In this document: one piece after another, positions 10,203 through 22,374 of the stretch | Position numbering within the stretch: position 1 is the first letter of the stretch | Layout of the letters: each line of letters begins with the position of its first letter | Source of the DNA: Blastomyces gilchristii SLH14081 | Lineage: Eukaryota > Ascomycota > Eurotiomycetes > Onygenales > Ajellomycetaceae | Direction of reading: 5' to 3' | Assembly: GCF_000003855.2 (NCBI RefSeq) | Contig: NW_003101675.1 | Coordinates: forward strand, 2,239,420 to 2,303,419 | DNA length: 64,000 nt | Translations under genes and position numbers: made by a program | The notes under the pieces: generated by a model | Seen by the model: only the letters and a program-made list of their open reading frames with translations | What the model was told of the DNA's origin: nothing | Database searches by the model: none

Positions 10203-12079
10203 ATGGCGACTCCAGTGCGGCGGTCTGCCCGTCTCAGATCTATTACTCCAGCAAGTGAGGTGAGTTGGAAACTTGGCACAGATTTGTTGAAACTTTATTT
10301 TTACAAGGCATTTGAATGCAAAAACTGATCTAGATCTTGCTCCAGCCCCAAAAGCAAGCCTCTAAGCATTCCACCAAGCTCGTCTCGGTCGCCGAACGCG
10401 ATGAAAACCCGGTCTTGTGCTCCCCGGAAAACAGTCGAACTGTTCCCGCAACCCCTCCGACCCATTCCACTTCCATTACTCCAGCTGCGGGGCCTCCTTC
10501 AAACGCATCTCTGAAAACTCCAAAGACGGTAGGAGCATTGAAATTAGGCCTCGGGGAGATGCTACTCAGCAAAGTGCACCACACCACCCCAAAAAAACCT
10601 GACTCAGGCGTTTGCTTGGGATTTAAACCCATCCAGAAAGATCCCCATCATCCTTCAAACGCATCAGCCGCAACTCCAACGAAATCCAGACTGTCAGTGG
10701 CAGACCAGCTAGACACTCCGAGCTTTAGCATACAGTTCTCCTGTGAGGATTCACAGCTTAGTGAGGAAGCCCAAAAGCTTATGGAAAATATCCGAGAAGA
10801 CGCGTCCAGGATTAAGGCACAAATGATAATGGAACAAAACGCGCAGAAACACAAATCTACGGAGGCTGGGCAAGCATTTGGGGTCAGAAAGATTGCGAAA
10901 GCAAAAGGGAAAGCAGGACGGTTCAGCAATGCTCATATGGCGGAATTCAAAAAGATGGATTCGATTGCTGGACACCCTTCTTCATTTAGAGTACGCCAGG
11001 AAAGGATTCATCCCTCACCAGTTAAACCATCTCTCAAGAGAACCAGCTCTAAAGCCTGCCTTGATGAGGTAGCTTCTTCTGTGAAGTCGACGGCTTCCTT
11101 CGCGTCTCCTACAAAGACGATTGCAAATAACCCAGTCAAGCGCTCAAAGTCTTCCAATATCGACAGCACACCGGCCCGAAAACCTTTGTTCAAGGACGGA
11201 CTGTCCGATAATAAACTCGATCCCAAATCTGGGCAAGACGACCCGCGGTCTTTAACTACCCCAACGAAATCAGCGATTTCCCGTGCGTCAAGCGTGAAAC
11301 AAATCAAGACCACCAGAATTCCGAACTTCCCCTGCTCCCCTTCAACGAAGTCAATCGTTGCCCCACGAACTCCGCAAACAGAGTTCAATCCAAAACTCAA
11401 AACTACACTACCAAGCCTTACCAACCTCAAGTCAATTCTCCGGCGACGTCAACCCCTTTTCTCAAACGACCCTGTTAAGATTGCTGCAGGTACTCATGTA
11501 GCGCCGCCAGCGAAAACTTTTAACATACAAGAGGCCCCAACTGTAAAAAAGCATGTCGATTTTTCTGCCAGCACCAAAGTCCGTCATGCGTTTGCGGATC
11601 TATCCCCAACAACGTCTTCCAAAAATTTACCTCCTGAGCCAGCAAAATCAGGAGTGATTTCCTATCCAACTCTTCCGCCAACAACACCTCCGAAGTCTAG
11701 TAAAGCTGCAAAACTCGCCTTTGGAAACAGTCCTACAATCAGAGCTGTAGGCGCATCTGAAGTTCAATATCCGTCATTTCCAAACCACGCAACCATTCCT
11801 CACGGCATCATGAACAAAAAACGACGACGCGATGAAGAGGATGACGAGGATGTTGAAAACAAGATGCCAGAGAACTCGAAGTGCGATGAGCGGAGCCAAA
11901 AGAGGCTGAAACCTACCCCTGCCATCACAAATATTCATACGCCAAGCCCAATCAAGAACCGCCCAATGCAACATGGAACTCCGGGTATTGGAACCCCAAG
12001 TCGGTCAATACAGAAAAGTAGAGGTGTCTTGAGCATGAGCCGCCTAAATATGCTTTCAAAGCCGAAGACACGCCGCTAG
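10203..12079 (+). CDS. Basic Ser/Thr/Pro-rich protein with many CDK-type sites
   Basis: Exons 10203-10259 (19 codons) and 10334-12079, with a 74-bp intron (10260-10333); 600 aa. Seen: N-terminal PVRRSARLRS; a charged helical stretch around residues 150-190; a compact block GKAGRFSNAHMAEFKKMDSI followed by AGHPSSFRV, which looks like a conserved core; at least eight SP/TP-K/R sites (TPTKS, SPVK, SPTK, TPKK, TPPK, SPIK); KKHVDF, which fits the PP1-docking RVxF pattern; an acidic DEEDDEDVE run next to KKRRR, a likely nuclear signal; and a basic C-terminus with RxxL motifs. This composition suggests a cell-cycle-regulated nuclear or spindle protein, but I do not recognise the family and assign no function. 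Very low in hydrophobic residues and probably mostly disordered. Confidence 0.82.
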
Positions 12080-12273
12080 TTCCGAACTTCTTGTTAACAT
12101 AACTAGTTTCACACTCTTCGCTTCTCTACATGTTGTCTAAAAAATAACTAAACATTTTATTGTGGGCACTATTTAATGCTAGTCTCACTTTGCATCTTTC
12201 TTATCTTGCTTTGTTTATGCCGTTTTTGGCACTCGGACTCCAATAACGGTTGGTTTTAACTGTTTTCCGTTTT

Positions 12274-12322
<49 letters not shown>

Positions 12323-13568
12323 ATTTATTTATGGACTATCAGGTTTTAAATGTTGGTTGGTCCTGGTTGGTGTGGATGGGTGATTATTTATCAGAGGTGG
12401 AGTTTGCAAAGGTTTGCTCATTTCTCCTCTTCATGATTCTTTTTAATTATCACTACCCGAATGTTGCAGCATATGTTTGGGTCTTTGGGTCTTTATGCCA
12501 CTCTTTGACTTGGTATTCCTTGTATCTCATAGGCATATCATGAAGGAGTATTTTCTCTCTCTTTTTTTTTTCCCTTTTTGCTTTAGCTCGCGGAAAGCTC
12601 GAAATGCGAATTGGAAGTGGAGGATATTTTCAGCAACTACATTACTACCCTCCACGATTGTTGTTCGGTATAAGTTCTCCAACTTTGTTATTTGGCAAGT
12701 TCTCTGTCTGCTCAGTGGACTTGTGGCCTACTCTGATACTTTCAGCTCCTGCCTCTTCTGCCTTGTTTTATCCGTTGTGTTTTTCATACCCTTCCCCCTT
12801 TATTCCCAATTGGGATTTATCCCATCAATTGTTAGAGGACAGGGGAGAACTAACTACAAGCTCATGCTTCTTATGTAATTTGAAAGCTAGCCACTAGGAA
12901 TCAATCATGCTTTTTCAAACCATATCATTCTTTCAGACGATCAATTGTCCACGGGGTATGATAATCATGAACATCTTGACCAATTAGAGTTGGAGCGAAC
13001 AGGTTCAAGCTAAGGGTGAACAGCTTTCCAAGGGGGGGTATCAATATATTTGTGAAAGGTGAAATGAAGAAGAAAGAAACAAGAATGGGAGCAAGGCAAC
13101 AAAAGACCGCGAAACCCCCTATTGGCAAATACAGCGAAATCAGCCGACAACATCGAGTTTTGTATCCCAATCAGGAAGGGCGGAGCCTAAAAGAGAAAAA
13201 CGAATCAGAAAATTTGCATCCCATAAATTCATCCCCAAGCTAGATTTTCGCTTTCCATTTTCCCTTTTCCCACTCTATATAACCTAGCTGAGCATCAAAA
13301 AGAAGACAGCTCGAAAGGTCCAAAACACCCCTCCTCCCACCGATTGACCAATACCACCGCTTCGCCAGCAGAAAGGAAAATAAGATAATGAACAAAAATA
13401 ATACAGGAGAAAGAAAGAAACCAGGCACGCCTCCACCGTTTCCCTACTCACCCCCGGCCCGCGCAACAAACGAAAATAGCCAATAAAATAACAATAAAAA
13501 ATTAAAATTAAAATTAAAATAAAAAAAGTCTCCATTCCCCTTTACATTCATAACTCGCGGATAAATTC
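12080..13568. other. Convergent 3' spacer, T-rich
   Basis: The region between the 3' ends of the 600-aa protein gene and MOT1. It contains the 40-T tract and a T-rich stretch to about 12900 that opens several frames with no family resemblance. It probably holds the two 3' UTRs. Confidence 0.5.
12277..12316 (+). repeat. Poly(T) tract, 40 nt
   Basis: An uninterrupted run of T about 200 bp downstream of a plus-strand stop codon. It is one of several long A/T homopolymers in this window; the length may be unreliable in assembly. Confidence 0.95.
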
Positions 13569-16500
13569 CTAGCCCTTCATAGTTGCCAAGAAGGAATCCA
13601 AATTATATTCCTCCTGGTACTGTCTGTCATCCCAGAGCTCGCCAAGATCATCAAGCCAACCCTTCTTGCCCTTCTCCTTAACTTCGCCATCGATATCGAC
13701 CATGTCAATCTCATTACCGCCCACCCCGCCATCCTGGCTGGGTTTCTCAGCGCCCTCGGCAGTTTCGCCCAGGTTGAAAAGGTCTAGTAGTTGGTCTGTG
13801 TCCATGGTGCTCAGGCCGGCGTTTTGTTGGTTAACGACAGTTGAGGCTACGTCGATTTTGAATCGTTGGAGGCTGTGGTATTACGTGGTCTGTTAGTATA
13901 GGACATTACATATATTTCATTTTCTACTTTCTTAAGGCTGGGTGGTCTCAAATAGATAAATACTTACTTCAATATCTTTTCCTCCAGAGTGCCTCTCGTG
14001 ATCAGCCGGTATACATTAACGACTTTCTTCTGCCCAATACGATGCGCGCGATCCATAGCTTGGATATCTTTCTGCGGATTCCAGTCATGTTCAACGAAAA
14101 TTACGGTATCCGCACCCGTCAGATTCAAACCGAGACCACCAACACTGGTTGTGAGCAGGAGGACGTCGTAGCTGGGATCAGTGTTAAACTGGTTCACGAT
14201 GTTCTGTCGCTTGGTCGCCTCCACACTGCCATCTAGTCGGAGATACTGAACTGATGGCAGTAACTTCTTGAGAACGTCATTCTGTACGATATCCAGCATT
14301 TCTTTCATCTGGCAGAAAACGAGGGCACGGTGCGGGCTGACGTAGCTGGCTCCTGTGTCCAATTCACCTTCGGTGGAGGGGTCAACGCCAATGCCACAGT
14401 CTACGAGTAGATCGCGAAGAGCAGTCAGCTTAGGTGCGTGTGCGACATCACGAATATGAGAATTCTTTCCCGCGAGGGACTTCTGGATTTCATCGTATCG
14501 CTTGTGGTTTTCTTTGACGACTAGGGCGGGAGAGTTGCAAAGGCGGCGCATGTACTGTAGGGCTTGGAAGATATGCTGCTTCGCCTCCTTATCGGTACTG
14601 CCAACTATCTTAGCGATATCCTTCTGTTCTTTTTTCGTGAAGTCCTCGAACAATTGCCGCTGCAGGTCGCTGAGGTCACAGTAATAGTTTTGGAGGATCT
14701 TTGGTGGTAGGTCGTTCAGGACTTCCTCCTTCAATCGCCGCAGGAGGAATGGCAATACTTGTTTATGCAACGCTTCAATAGCTAAGGCACCAGCCTCCTG
14801 TTCTTTCGAAGAGGACTTGCTGAATCGACTCGCAGCAATGGGTTTCGCGAAGCGGTCCAGGAAAACTTTCTCAGTCCCGAGGAAGCCAGGCATTAAGAAG
14901 TCGAATAGCGACCAGAGTTCCAACACGTTATTCTGGATTGGAGTGCCTGATAATATCAACCGATGATTACTCTTGAGCCGTTTAACGGCCAGTGTAATCT
15001 TCGCCTTGGGGTTCTTGATCAAATGGCCTTCATCCAAAACGCAGTAGTTCCAATTGAGCGGCGCGAAAACGTCATTGTCGTTCCGGCAAATATCATAAGA
15101 TGTTATGACGACATCCACCGAGCCTAAAGAGTTCTGAAGTCTTGAACGTTCGGCGGGAGGGCCTACATATGCTAGACACGATAAGAAAGGAGCATACTGC
15201 TTTATTTCCTGCTGCCAATGCCCAGAAAGAGTCGGTGGACATATGATCAATGAGGGCAATCTCCGTGCTTCAGGTGCACCCGACCGCGCGAACTCTTCTT
15301 TTCTCATATGATGATCGCTAGCCACGATACAAAGAGTTTGAAGGGTCTTTCCAAGACCCATGTCGTCACAGAGGATTCCATGGAGGTGGTACCGGTTAAG
15401 GAAAGCCAGCCAGTTAACACCCTCTTGCTGGTAAGAACGGAGTTCCGCCTTGATAGCTACGGGGATCTCAAATGGCTCGATCTTGTGGACGTCGAGCATT
15501 TGGGCCATGAATTGCCGCTCCCGATCCCGTCCTTTCAAGAGCTCCTCCGATAAACCGGGTGGGTCAGGGATTCCAGCTTCCAGAGGAACCAGTTTGACCA
15601 GCGTCGCAAAGGCAGTCGTGGCAAGGAGTCTTACATCATTGTCAGAATCACTCATTCGCCCAAGAACAGGGACTATAAGGAAAATAACGTAAGGCAAAAT
15701 ATTATCTTCCATGACATGTATCAGATGGTAGATGCATTCAATGACTCCCTGCCGACAGTGAACATCCAACGCATTGTTTATGTTAGGCAACACCTTCTCC
15801 ACGAGCATTGTCATTCCTTCAACGGTTATAACACTGCATATAGTGGCAAAGCATTTGGCAGCCGCATACCGAATGACAGACAATTTGCATTGAAGGGACT
15901 TTGCAATGATTGGCATAAGGCTGATAATCCAGGGATAGATGCCAGGATGGAATTTAGGAACTAGCGCTCGCAGCGTCGATAATCCATCAACAACTTCCTG
16001 ACCAGTTTGGCTGTTGGGGTCCGTGATATCGGGTGGGAGGTCTCCAGTAAGAGCGCGTCGTAGGGGACCTTCAATCAGGCTCGCGAGGTTAGGGACCTTA
16101 TCCAATAACTCCGCACCGAACCTACACGCCAGTTGCTCCAACGCTTCCTTAGCACCTCGTCGCATGATTCGAGCTTCCCGAGACTCCTGCTCGAATCTCG
16201 TAGCGTCAAGATGGTCTTTCTTATCCTCTTCCTTTCGAAGCGATAGAATTGCCGTTTCCAGGCCAGCGTTGTGATGGAACTCCGGTGTCTCCGAAGTGTC
16301 GATGCAGCAAAACTTGACAAGATTTCCAATCACCTTATCCACAGGGCCACGTCTAGAGGCACTCGTATAGTACTGTACAAGAGACGCAACAGCTGAGGCT
16401 GATCTTTGCTGCAGTTCAACGTTTTCCTCTTTCTTGACACTGTCCATCATCCCCTTAATAATCTGGCTTGGCTTCCTGGGGATGTCATGAAGAGCGACGA

Positions 16501-19500
16501 GTGCGCTTGCCGCCGCGGCTCTAATTCTCATATCCCGTTGGTCTTTAACCTCCTTAGCTTCTTCAACGGCTGTTAATGCACTTGCTCGCGAATCATTAAG
16601 GACCTGAAGCGCGGTCATTCTCTGTGCTGGGGAAAGGCTCCGTTTGAGTTTTTCAAAATCAGGCCCAAGAACCTTTTCGGCATCCGAAATGGAAAAGGCG
16701 CTGGGGCCGGCGTCTTGATCTCCTTGGACGATGACTGCCAGCATCGGAAGGGAGAATTGTGAAACGTGTGCATGGTCCCTGAAGGCGTTGAGGAGGGAAT
16801 GACACTGTGCACGGGCAATATGTAAATAACTCGCTATATCGCTATACCACGACGGCCTCTCATTTTCAATCACTGGATTTAACGATTGAGATAACAGAGA
16901 AACATATCTGGTCTTGGCTCCTTGTATTTTCGCATACTCAACGGTAACCATGGCAGCCACTAGTTGTGAACTCGAGCCAGGCGCCTTTAGATAAGGTAAA
17001 ATGGTCTGCCATATATTTGAACGGTCATTGCTATCCCAAGTAGACAAAAATCGGCCCAGAGCAGTTGCAGCGTAGATCTTTGACCTAATAACCGTTTCCA
17101 CCCCGACGAGATCAATGTCGCCTTGTAACATGTGACCATCTACATTGTGAGTGAAAACTGCTGTGGTATCCTTTTTCTCAGCCTTTCGTCTTCGGCCCTT
17201 GACAGATGGTTCTGGGGCTATCGTAGTGGGGGAGGGTTTTCTTGGAGGAACGCCAGCGGAAGTGTAGGGTAGTCCAGATGGTCGAATAAAAAGAGAAGCA
17301 TCCATAGGAATAGGGTATCGCGGTACGCCAAAAGGGCTCATGGTTAATGTGATGAGCGGCTGAAGAGATGGCAGGAGTTCATCATCTGTTCTGAACAGGC
17401 CACGGTCTTCCAATGCCTGGAGCAACTCAACCCAGACTTGGAGTGACAATTTGAGAACGCCCTCGTTCCGTTCAACAAGCAGGTTTTGAAAAATAAGCCG
17501 CATTGCTTTCCCATCAGCCCATGCGTTTTGTCTCTCGCTATCAAGTTTCAGGAAAGTGAGTAAAGCTCGAAGTACTGCAGAACGCACACTGGTGATGGTG
17601 TGGCGTAAAAATGGGAACAGCCTCGGGACAAGGTTTCCAAAGGACGATTCGGAGTCTTGAGCAGCGTTTGTTTTCATCGCTTTAAGGACCTGAGGGAATG
17701 TGCAAAGTTTGGAGAGTAGGTCCATAACAGATCCTGTGCTAGCACTAAGATCATCTTGGAGATTAGAGAGGCACTCCCACACGATGTTAATCAGCGAGTT
17801 TAGAGACCCAGGTCGAAGTCTCACGAAATCCTCTGCGATAGGAACTAATGTAGCGGCGCTGACAGCACGGACATCGTCGTCGTAATCGCCCAACCCTTTC
17901 ATCACGGCAGCAATAACCCCATCGAGGATTTCGGGTTCCTTTAAGAGAACATCAGTCCGGACAGCAACCAGGTACTTGAGTCCGATCATACCGCCATGGC
18001 ACACTTCCCAAATAGGACTAGAAAGACCGAGATCGTTTTGCATGATCATTCTATACAGAATGCGATAAACAGAAGCCAAGGATCTTGTGGGAAGATGTAA
18101 TAGAAGGGCAGCCAGGGTTTGGCCGACGGTTTCACGAATCGGGGCGACTACATTGTCCGAAATGTAGTCACCGAAGCGATCTAGTAAGAAAACGCAGAGA
18201 AGTCGGCAGGCCAGGTCATTCAGCCACCGATGATTGAACATGTCGTTCTGGCGTCTCGATTTACCACGAACTCGCCCGGCTCCAGCACCTTGGACACGAA
18301 TGACTTCCCGCAGACCCATGGCCGCACCGTGACGAATCTCCCAGCTAGGGTCAAACAAATCAACCATCAGAAATTCGCACATTCTTTCATATGGCCATTC
18401 CAAACCTTCTTCCTCTGCATCAGTCTGAATTACTGGTTTTTCAGGGATGACGGGCCCTTTGAATTCCGATACGATTTTACTGTCATCGTCTGGCTCAGTT
18501 CTCTCCAGCGAAAAGTAATCCAGCTTTTTATCACCATTGCTATCATCGCCGTCTTCCTCCTTTTTGACAGCATGCGGAGTAGAAGCGGTGATAGGGGTTG
18601 ATATGGCATCAGAATGCTTCCGCACAGCCAAATCGACGACTCGAATTTTATTGGCTCCCATTTTGGCATTTTGTTTATTCTTTCTCTTTAACTGGTTCAG
18701 TTGCCGCTTGCTAAGCCCCTGGTCATCGCCATTGGTGGGGGTGGCTTGCATAGGGTCATGTGGGGAAGCCATAGCACAAGATGGATTACTCTGTGTGCTG
18801 CTTTTGCGAGAGACAGATGGAATTGCGATCTCGAGCTTAGGACCTGAGACCTTATGCTGTGGTTGGGTAGCGAAATCAGCCTCATTGACCAAATCCTCTT
18901 GCATATACTCCCCCCCAAGTCCTAGGCGCGAGGCCAGTGTCTTCTTCTGATGCTGAAGCCTCGAGGCCGCATCCAACCCAGCCAGCGAATATTCATATTC
19001 TTTACCGGCACTACCCAGGAGCTTGTGTCCAAACTTCAGAATGGAGCTGATATCAAGAGTATCTACGTCGAGGAGGTCTTCGGAAACAGCATTTTCTGCT
19101 ACTTCCTTATCCTCTTCCTTCTTGACTGCTGGAGACACATCATCATCTTCGCCGACAACATCCTCCGCGGACTTGGGGCCTTCATCAGCATTGGGATCAA
19201 AGCGCTCAGCGTACCCTACAATGCCGCCTATTGCCTTAGCAGCTGCAGTCCGGGTGTCCCATGATCTGGACCGCAGATATGGCAAGATTCGACCTAAAAG
19301 ATTGAACAATTCATCTGGATGTTGTTTCTGGACATCTGCAAGCTGCTGCGCCGCAGTGTTTCTGATAAGGGGAGTGCTTCCTGTTTCCAGAAGACTGTAT
19401 TACGCCGTGTGATGGGTCAGTTTCAGGATGAGCCAACAAAAATTGAGAGTGGCGAGTGATAAAACTCACGTGACAAGTCGATCAAGCCTAACCCAAAAAA

Positions 19501-19573
19501 GTTAGTTATGTGGCTCAGCAGCATATAACCAGATGTGATTGGTGGAAGAACATTGAACGTACCTGGAAGTCAT
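13569..19573 (-). CDS. MOT1: Mot1/BTAF1 TBP-removing Snf2-family ATPase
   Basis: Four exons: 19573-19563 (11 nt), 19487-19470 (18 nt), 19394-13968 and 13872-13569, with introns of 75, 75 and 95 bp; 1919 aa against 1867 in yeast Mot1. Seen: the N-terminus MTSRLDRLVTLLETGSTPLI leads into HEAT-type repeats; an acidic and lysine-rich insert near residues 60-250; a HEAT array to about 1290; then the Snf2 motor with CDDMGLGKTLQTL (about residue 1358), LDEGHLIKNP (about 1460), LSGTPIQNN, and the helicase-C block ending QAMDRAHRIGQKK (about 1790). The last exon gives the acidic C-terminal tail. Known role: a nuclear ATPase that strips TATA-binding protein from DNA and redistributes it between promoters. 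The two micro-exons at the 5' end are needed to reach the conserved N-terminus and are in perfect phase. Confidence 0.97.
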
Positions 19574-21516
19574 TGCGAGTCACGGGACCGGCAGGCAAGA
19601 ATAGGGGGAAAAAAAGGAAAAGAAAAAGAGTAAATAAAACGTGATAGGGCAGGGATCAATGAGTAGGGAGCCCAGTCAAGATAATATAAGAGGAAAACGA
19701 GGTGAGGCAATTGTAGGGGGTAATGGTTGTAGCCGGGGAAAGCCCATCACAATACCCATCATAACACGAAAGAAAAAAAAAAAAATATTAATAATATGAA
19801 TAATATAGTGAATGCCTCTATTATTGAGACCCGCAGCTGGGTGGTTGTCCTTGTTCTAGTTGAGAAAATAAAATAATAAATAAGCAAAAGCATGCACAGA
19901 AGTAAAGGTGGAGCAAGCAGTAGCAGCAGTGGCTGTCGGGGCGGGTGGTAGGTAGGCCTCTGGGGAGTGGACCGGGTTAATAGTGTTAATAGTTTCTTGG
20001 GTGCTGGATCTGAGAAAAAAATTGTCGAGGTCGCGCAGGATGTTTATATCATTGGGACAGCCCTCCAGCCAGCGCGCCTACCCATGTTTGCGCCTCGCTA
20101 AGCTTGCTGTTTGCGGCCTAGTGCCTGGTAATCCCGGGCGAGGCTTGTAGTAGCGCATCACGTGATGTTGCCCCCTAATCCAATCTGGACCATTTGCTGA
20201 TCATGGATCGGCCACGGCAGGGCAAATCGCAAATCCCGTCGCCCGCTCAACAACTCAACAACCATCTACAAGCATCAATCGAGCAGACTCTGCATAGTTC
20301 CGAGGTGCCCTATCCGATGTTGGTCTCCTTCCAAGCGGGTGTTGGGTATCCTCTTCACTTTTGAGACTCCGAAGTTGGGATTGTTGAACAAAGCTCAGTT
20401 ACCCAAAGCCAAGGGCCAAGGGCCAGTCGCCTACGGACTACTTCAACGCTGGTTCCTTACGAGTTCAGGCCTCTTTCCTAATTATTATTATTATTATGTA
20501 TTGGGATGATGGGTACGCAGCTACATATTCTGACTCCATGATAATATCCCGCTATTCCCTTCTCTTCCTACACCCACCGCGCGGCCAATGCTGCGCCGGC
20601 ATTACTGTTACTGTTTTTAGCATTCGATGAGTATGTACGGAGTACGGAGTACGGGTTACTGAGCTAGCCTCATCGAAGATGCCCTCTGTTCACTTACCTT
20701 CATCCAAGAGCGTTATCACTTTTCAGATCAAATAAATACCTCCATCACCCAAAAAAGCTTGCCCGGCAATAATTGGCATCCTTAAGCTGTGTCAGTGTCG
20801 ATCCTTCGGGAAATATTAACTCCATAACTGCTCTGCACTCCAATATCCGTCAGACTTACTTGTATCGGTCACTAACTTCGCCAAAACAATGGAATAAGGA
20901 GAAATACCGTCGATTTAGCCCAATAGGAGTCTTCCGGAAGCGTTAGATTAGCGTCGAATTTGGGGAAATGCTCCCATTGACCAAGGATATCAATCAGTGT
21001 ATCGAATGGAAAAATAAATAAATTTAGGGCTATTTAATTGATGGAATACAAAGAAGAACCACGAAGAGAACGGCAACCAGAACCAATCTACGTACTACGT
21101 TGGATAGGTTTCATCAACCCCATATTTTTATCGGCAAAGGAAGCCTTTGCACCAAGCCTGGCCGATGCTGCCACTGACATTAGGCACTGCACAGGGTAAT
21201 AACAATCTATCAAAAGCCAGCGTAAAATTGAATGAGAGTATCTCTGTAAACGGACAAATGGAACACTATAATATTTGCCTTCTTCATATGTAGTAGAAAA
21301 TACATATATCATAGTTTTTCTTTCATAGATATTGCTATACAACTCATCCCGCTACCACCGCTCCCTTTGTAAAACCCATTGGGTGAAAGCCAGACACAGG
21401 AAATCTGCTAAAAGAAAAAAAGAGGGGGAAAAGTGCAAAACCCAGCCCATATGAAAACAGAAAAATATCTCCCCAAATGCATGCTAAAATCTCCCGTCCC
21501 CTCCTAACACACAGGA
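19574..21516. other. Upstream spacer of MOT1
   Basis: No supported frame. It contains an A-run near 19772, a short ATT repeat at about 20477-20493, a double TACGGAGTA at 20636-20655, and a CACGTGATG stretch near 20160. It presumably holds the MOT1 promoter and the 3' UTR of NDUFS5. Confidence 0.5.
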
Positions 21517-22099
21517 TCATCGAGCCGCCAGTATTGCCTTTGATTCCTCGTCCTTGCCCAGTAATCCTAACGAACGGATTTGTTCCGCCTTTGGCGCATT
21601 CTCTCTGGGATGTGACGCCTCTGCCTTCCGGTATGCCTGTTGCATGGCCCGAATTCGCGCTGCCTGGATGTCGTAATTTTCGGTTAGCCACGAGGATCAT
21701 TCCCGTTATTCCCCAACGTGGTCTAAATAGCTCGTAGATAGATATTGTCCGAATATACATATTCTCGATGGCAGCGGTTCCCTAGAAAAACCTTACCTCT
21801 TTTCTATGATGCAAACATTCGTTGTAATCCTCCAGTGCCGGGACACACTTCAACTTTCCTGTATCCCCTTCACTGGCATTAATTACGTAGCAACCGAGGA
21901 GTTCTTGCCAGAAGGGAAAGCAGCGGGACGGGCCTGAATAGATGGCGGAGGAGAGGGTTGGATGTTAGTCAATGGGTCGGAAGCCGATGCACGAACAGAG
22001 CGCGGATTCATGGGGTCAGAAAGTGCGGAATGGGTAAATGCTTTAACACCAGCCGTAAAAAGGACACATACCGCCATTGAGGCCATAGCCTGATGCCAT
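21517..22099 (-). CDS. NDUFS5: Complex I subunit NDUFS5-like (twin CX9C)
   Basis: Three small exons reconstructed by eye: 22099-22072 (28 nt), 21933-21797 (137 nt) and 21663-21517 (147 nt), with introns of 138 and 133 bp; 103 aa. Seen: the N-terminus MASGYGLNGGPSRCFPFWQE, then Cys14-x9-Cys24 and Cys39-x9-Cys49, the block CVPALEDYNECLHHRKE, and a helical tail with RAMQQAYRKAEASHPRENAP. The twin CX9C pattern and ECLHH block identify the 15-kDa accessory subunit of mitochondrial NADH:ubiquinone oxidoreductase, located on the intermembrane-space side and imported by the Mia40 disulfide relay. All splice sites are GT-AG and phases close exactly. The start lies 275 bp from the start of the divergent SEC39 gene. 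Confidence 0.93.
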
Positions 22100-22374
22100 T
22101 GTAAAGTACCAATAGAAGCTTCAATCGCGAGGGGTGAGATAGCTGATTGCTTGCGCTGAGGGGGAGACAAAGGAGTTGGAAGTAGGTTGAGGCTCTTTCT
22201 CGGGCAGTTTGTCATTTGTTCCAGCACGAGCGCCGATTGGCCCGAGCTTGGACCAACAGCCTCAACGTCAGGAAGCAACAGACAGTGCACATACATACAT
22301 CTACACCATATTTCCGTGTGCCTCTATTCAACGCTTCTTGAAATGTCCATATTCGCCATGAGAAGAGTACCACC
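22100..22374. promoter_or_regulatory. Bidirectional promoter, NDUFS5 / SEC39
   Basis: Only 275 bp separate the two divergent start codons, so both promoters must lie here or overlap the genes. No TATA box is obvious. Confidence 0.55.

Noticed and set aside
12331..12897. Plus-strand frames of 70-133 codons after the 40-T tract
   Set aside because: Their hydrophobic look comes from T-rich sequence; no domain and the region is a likely 3' UTR.
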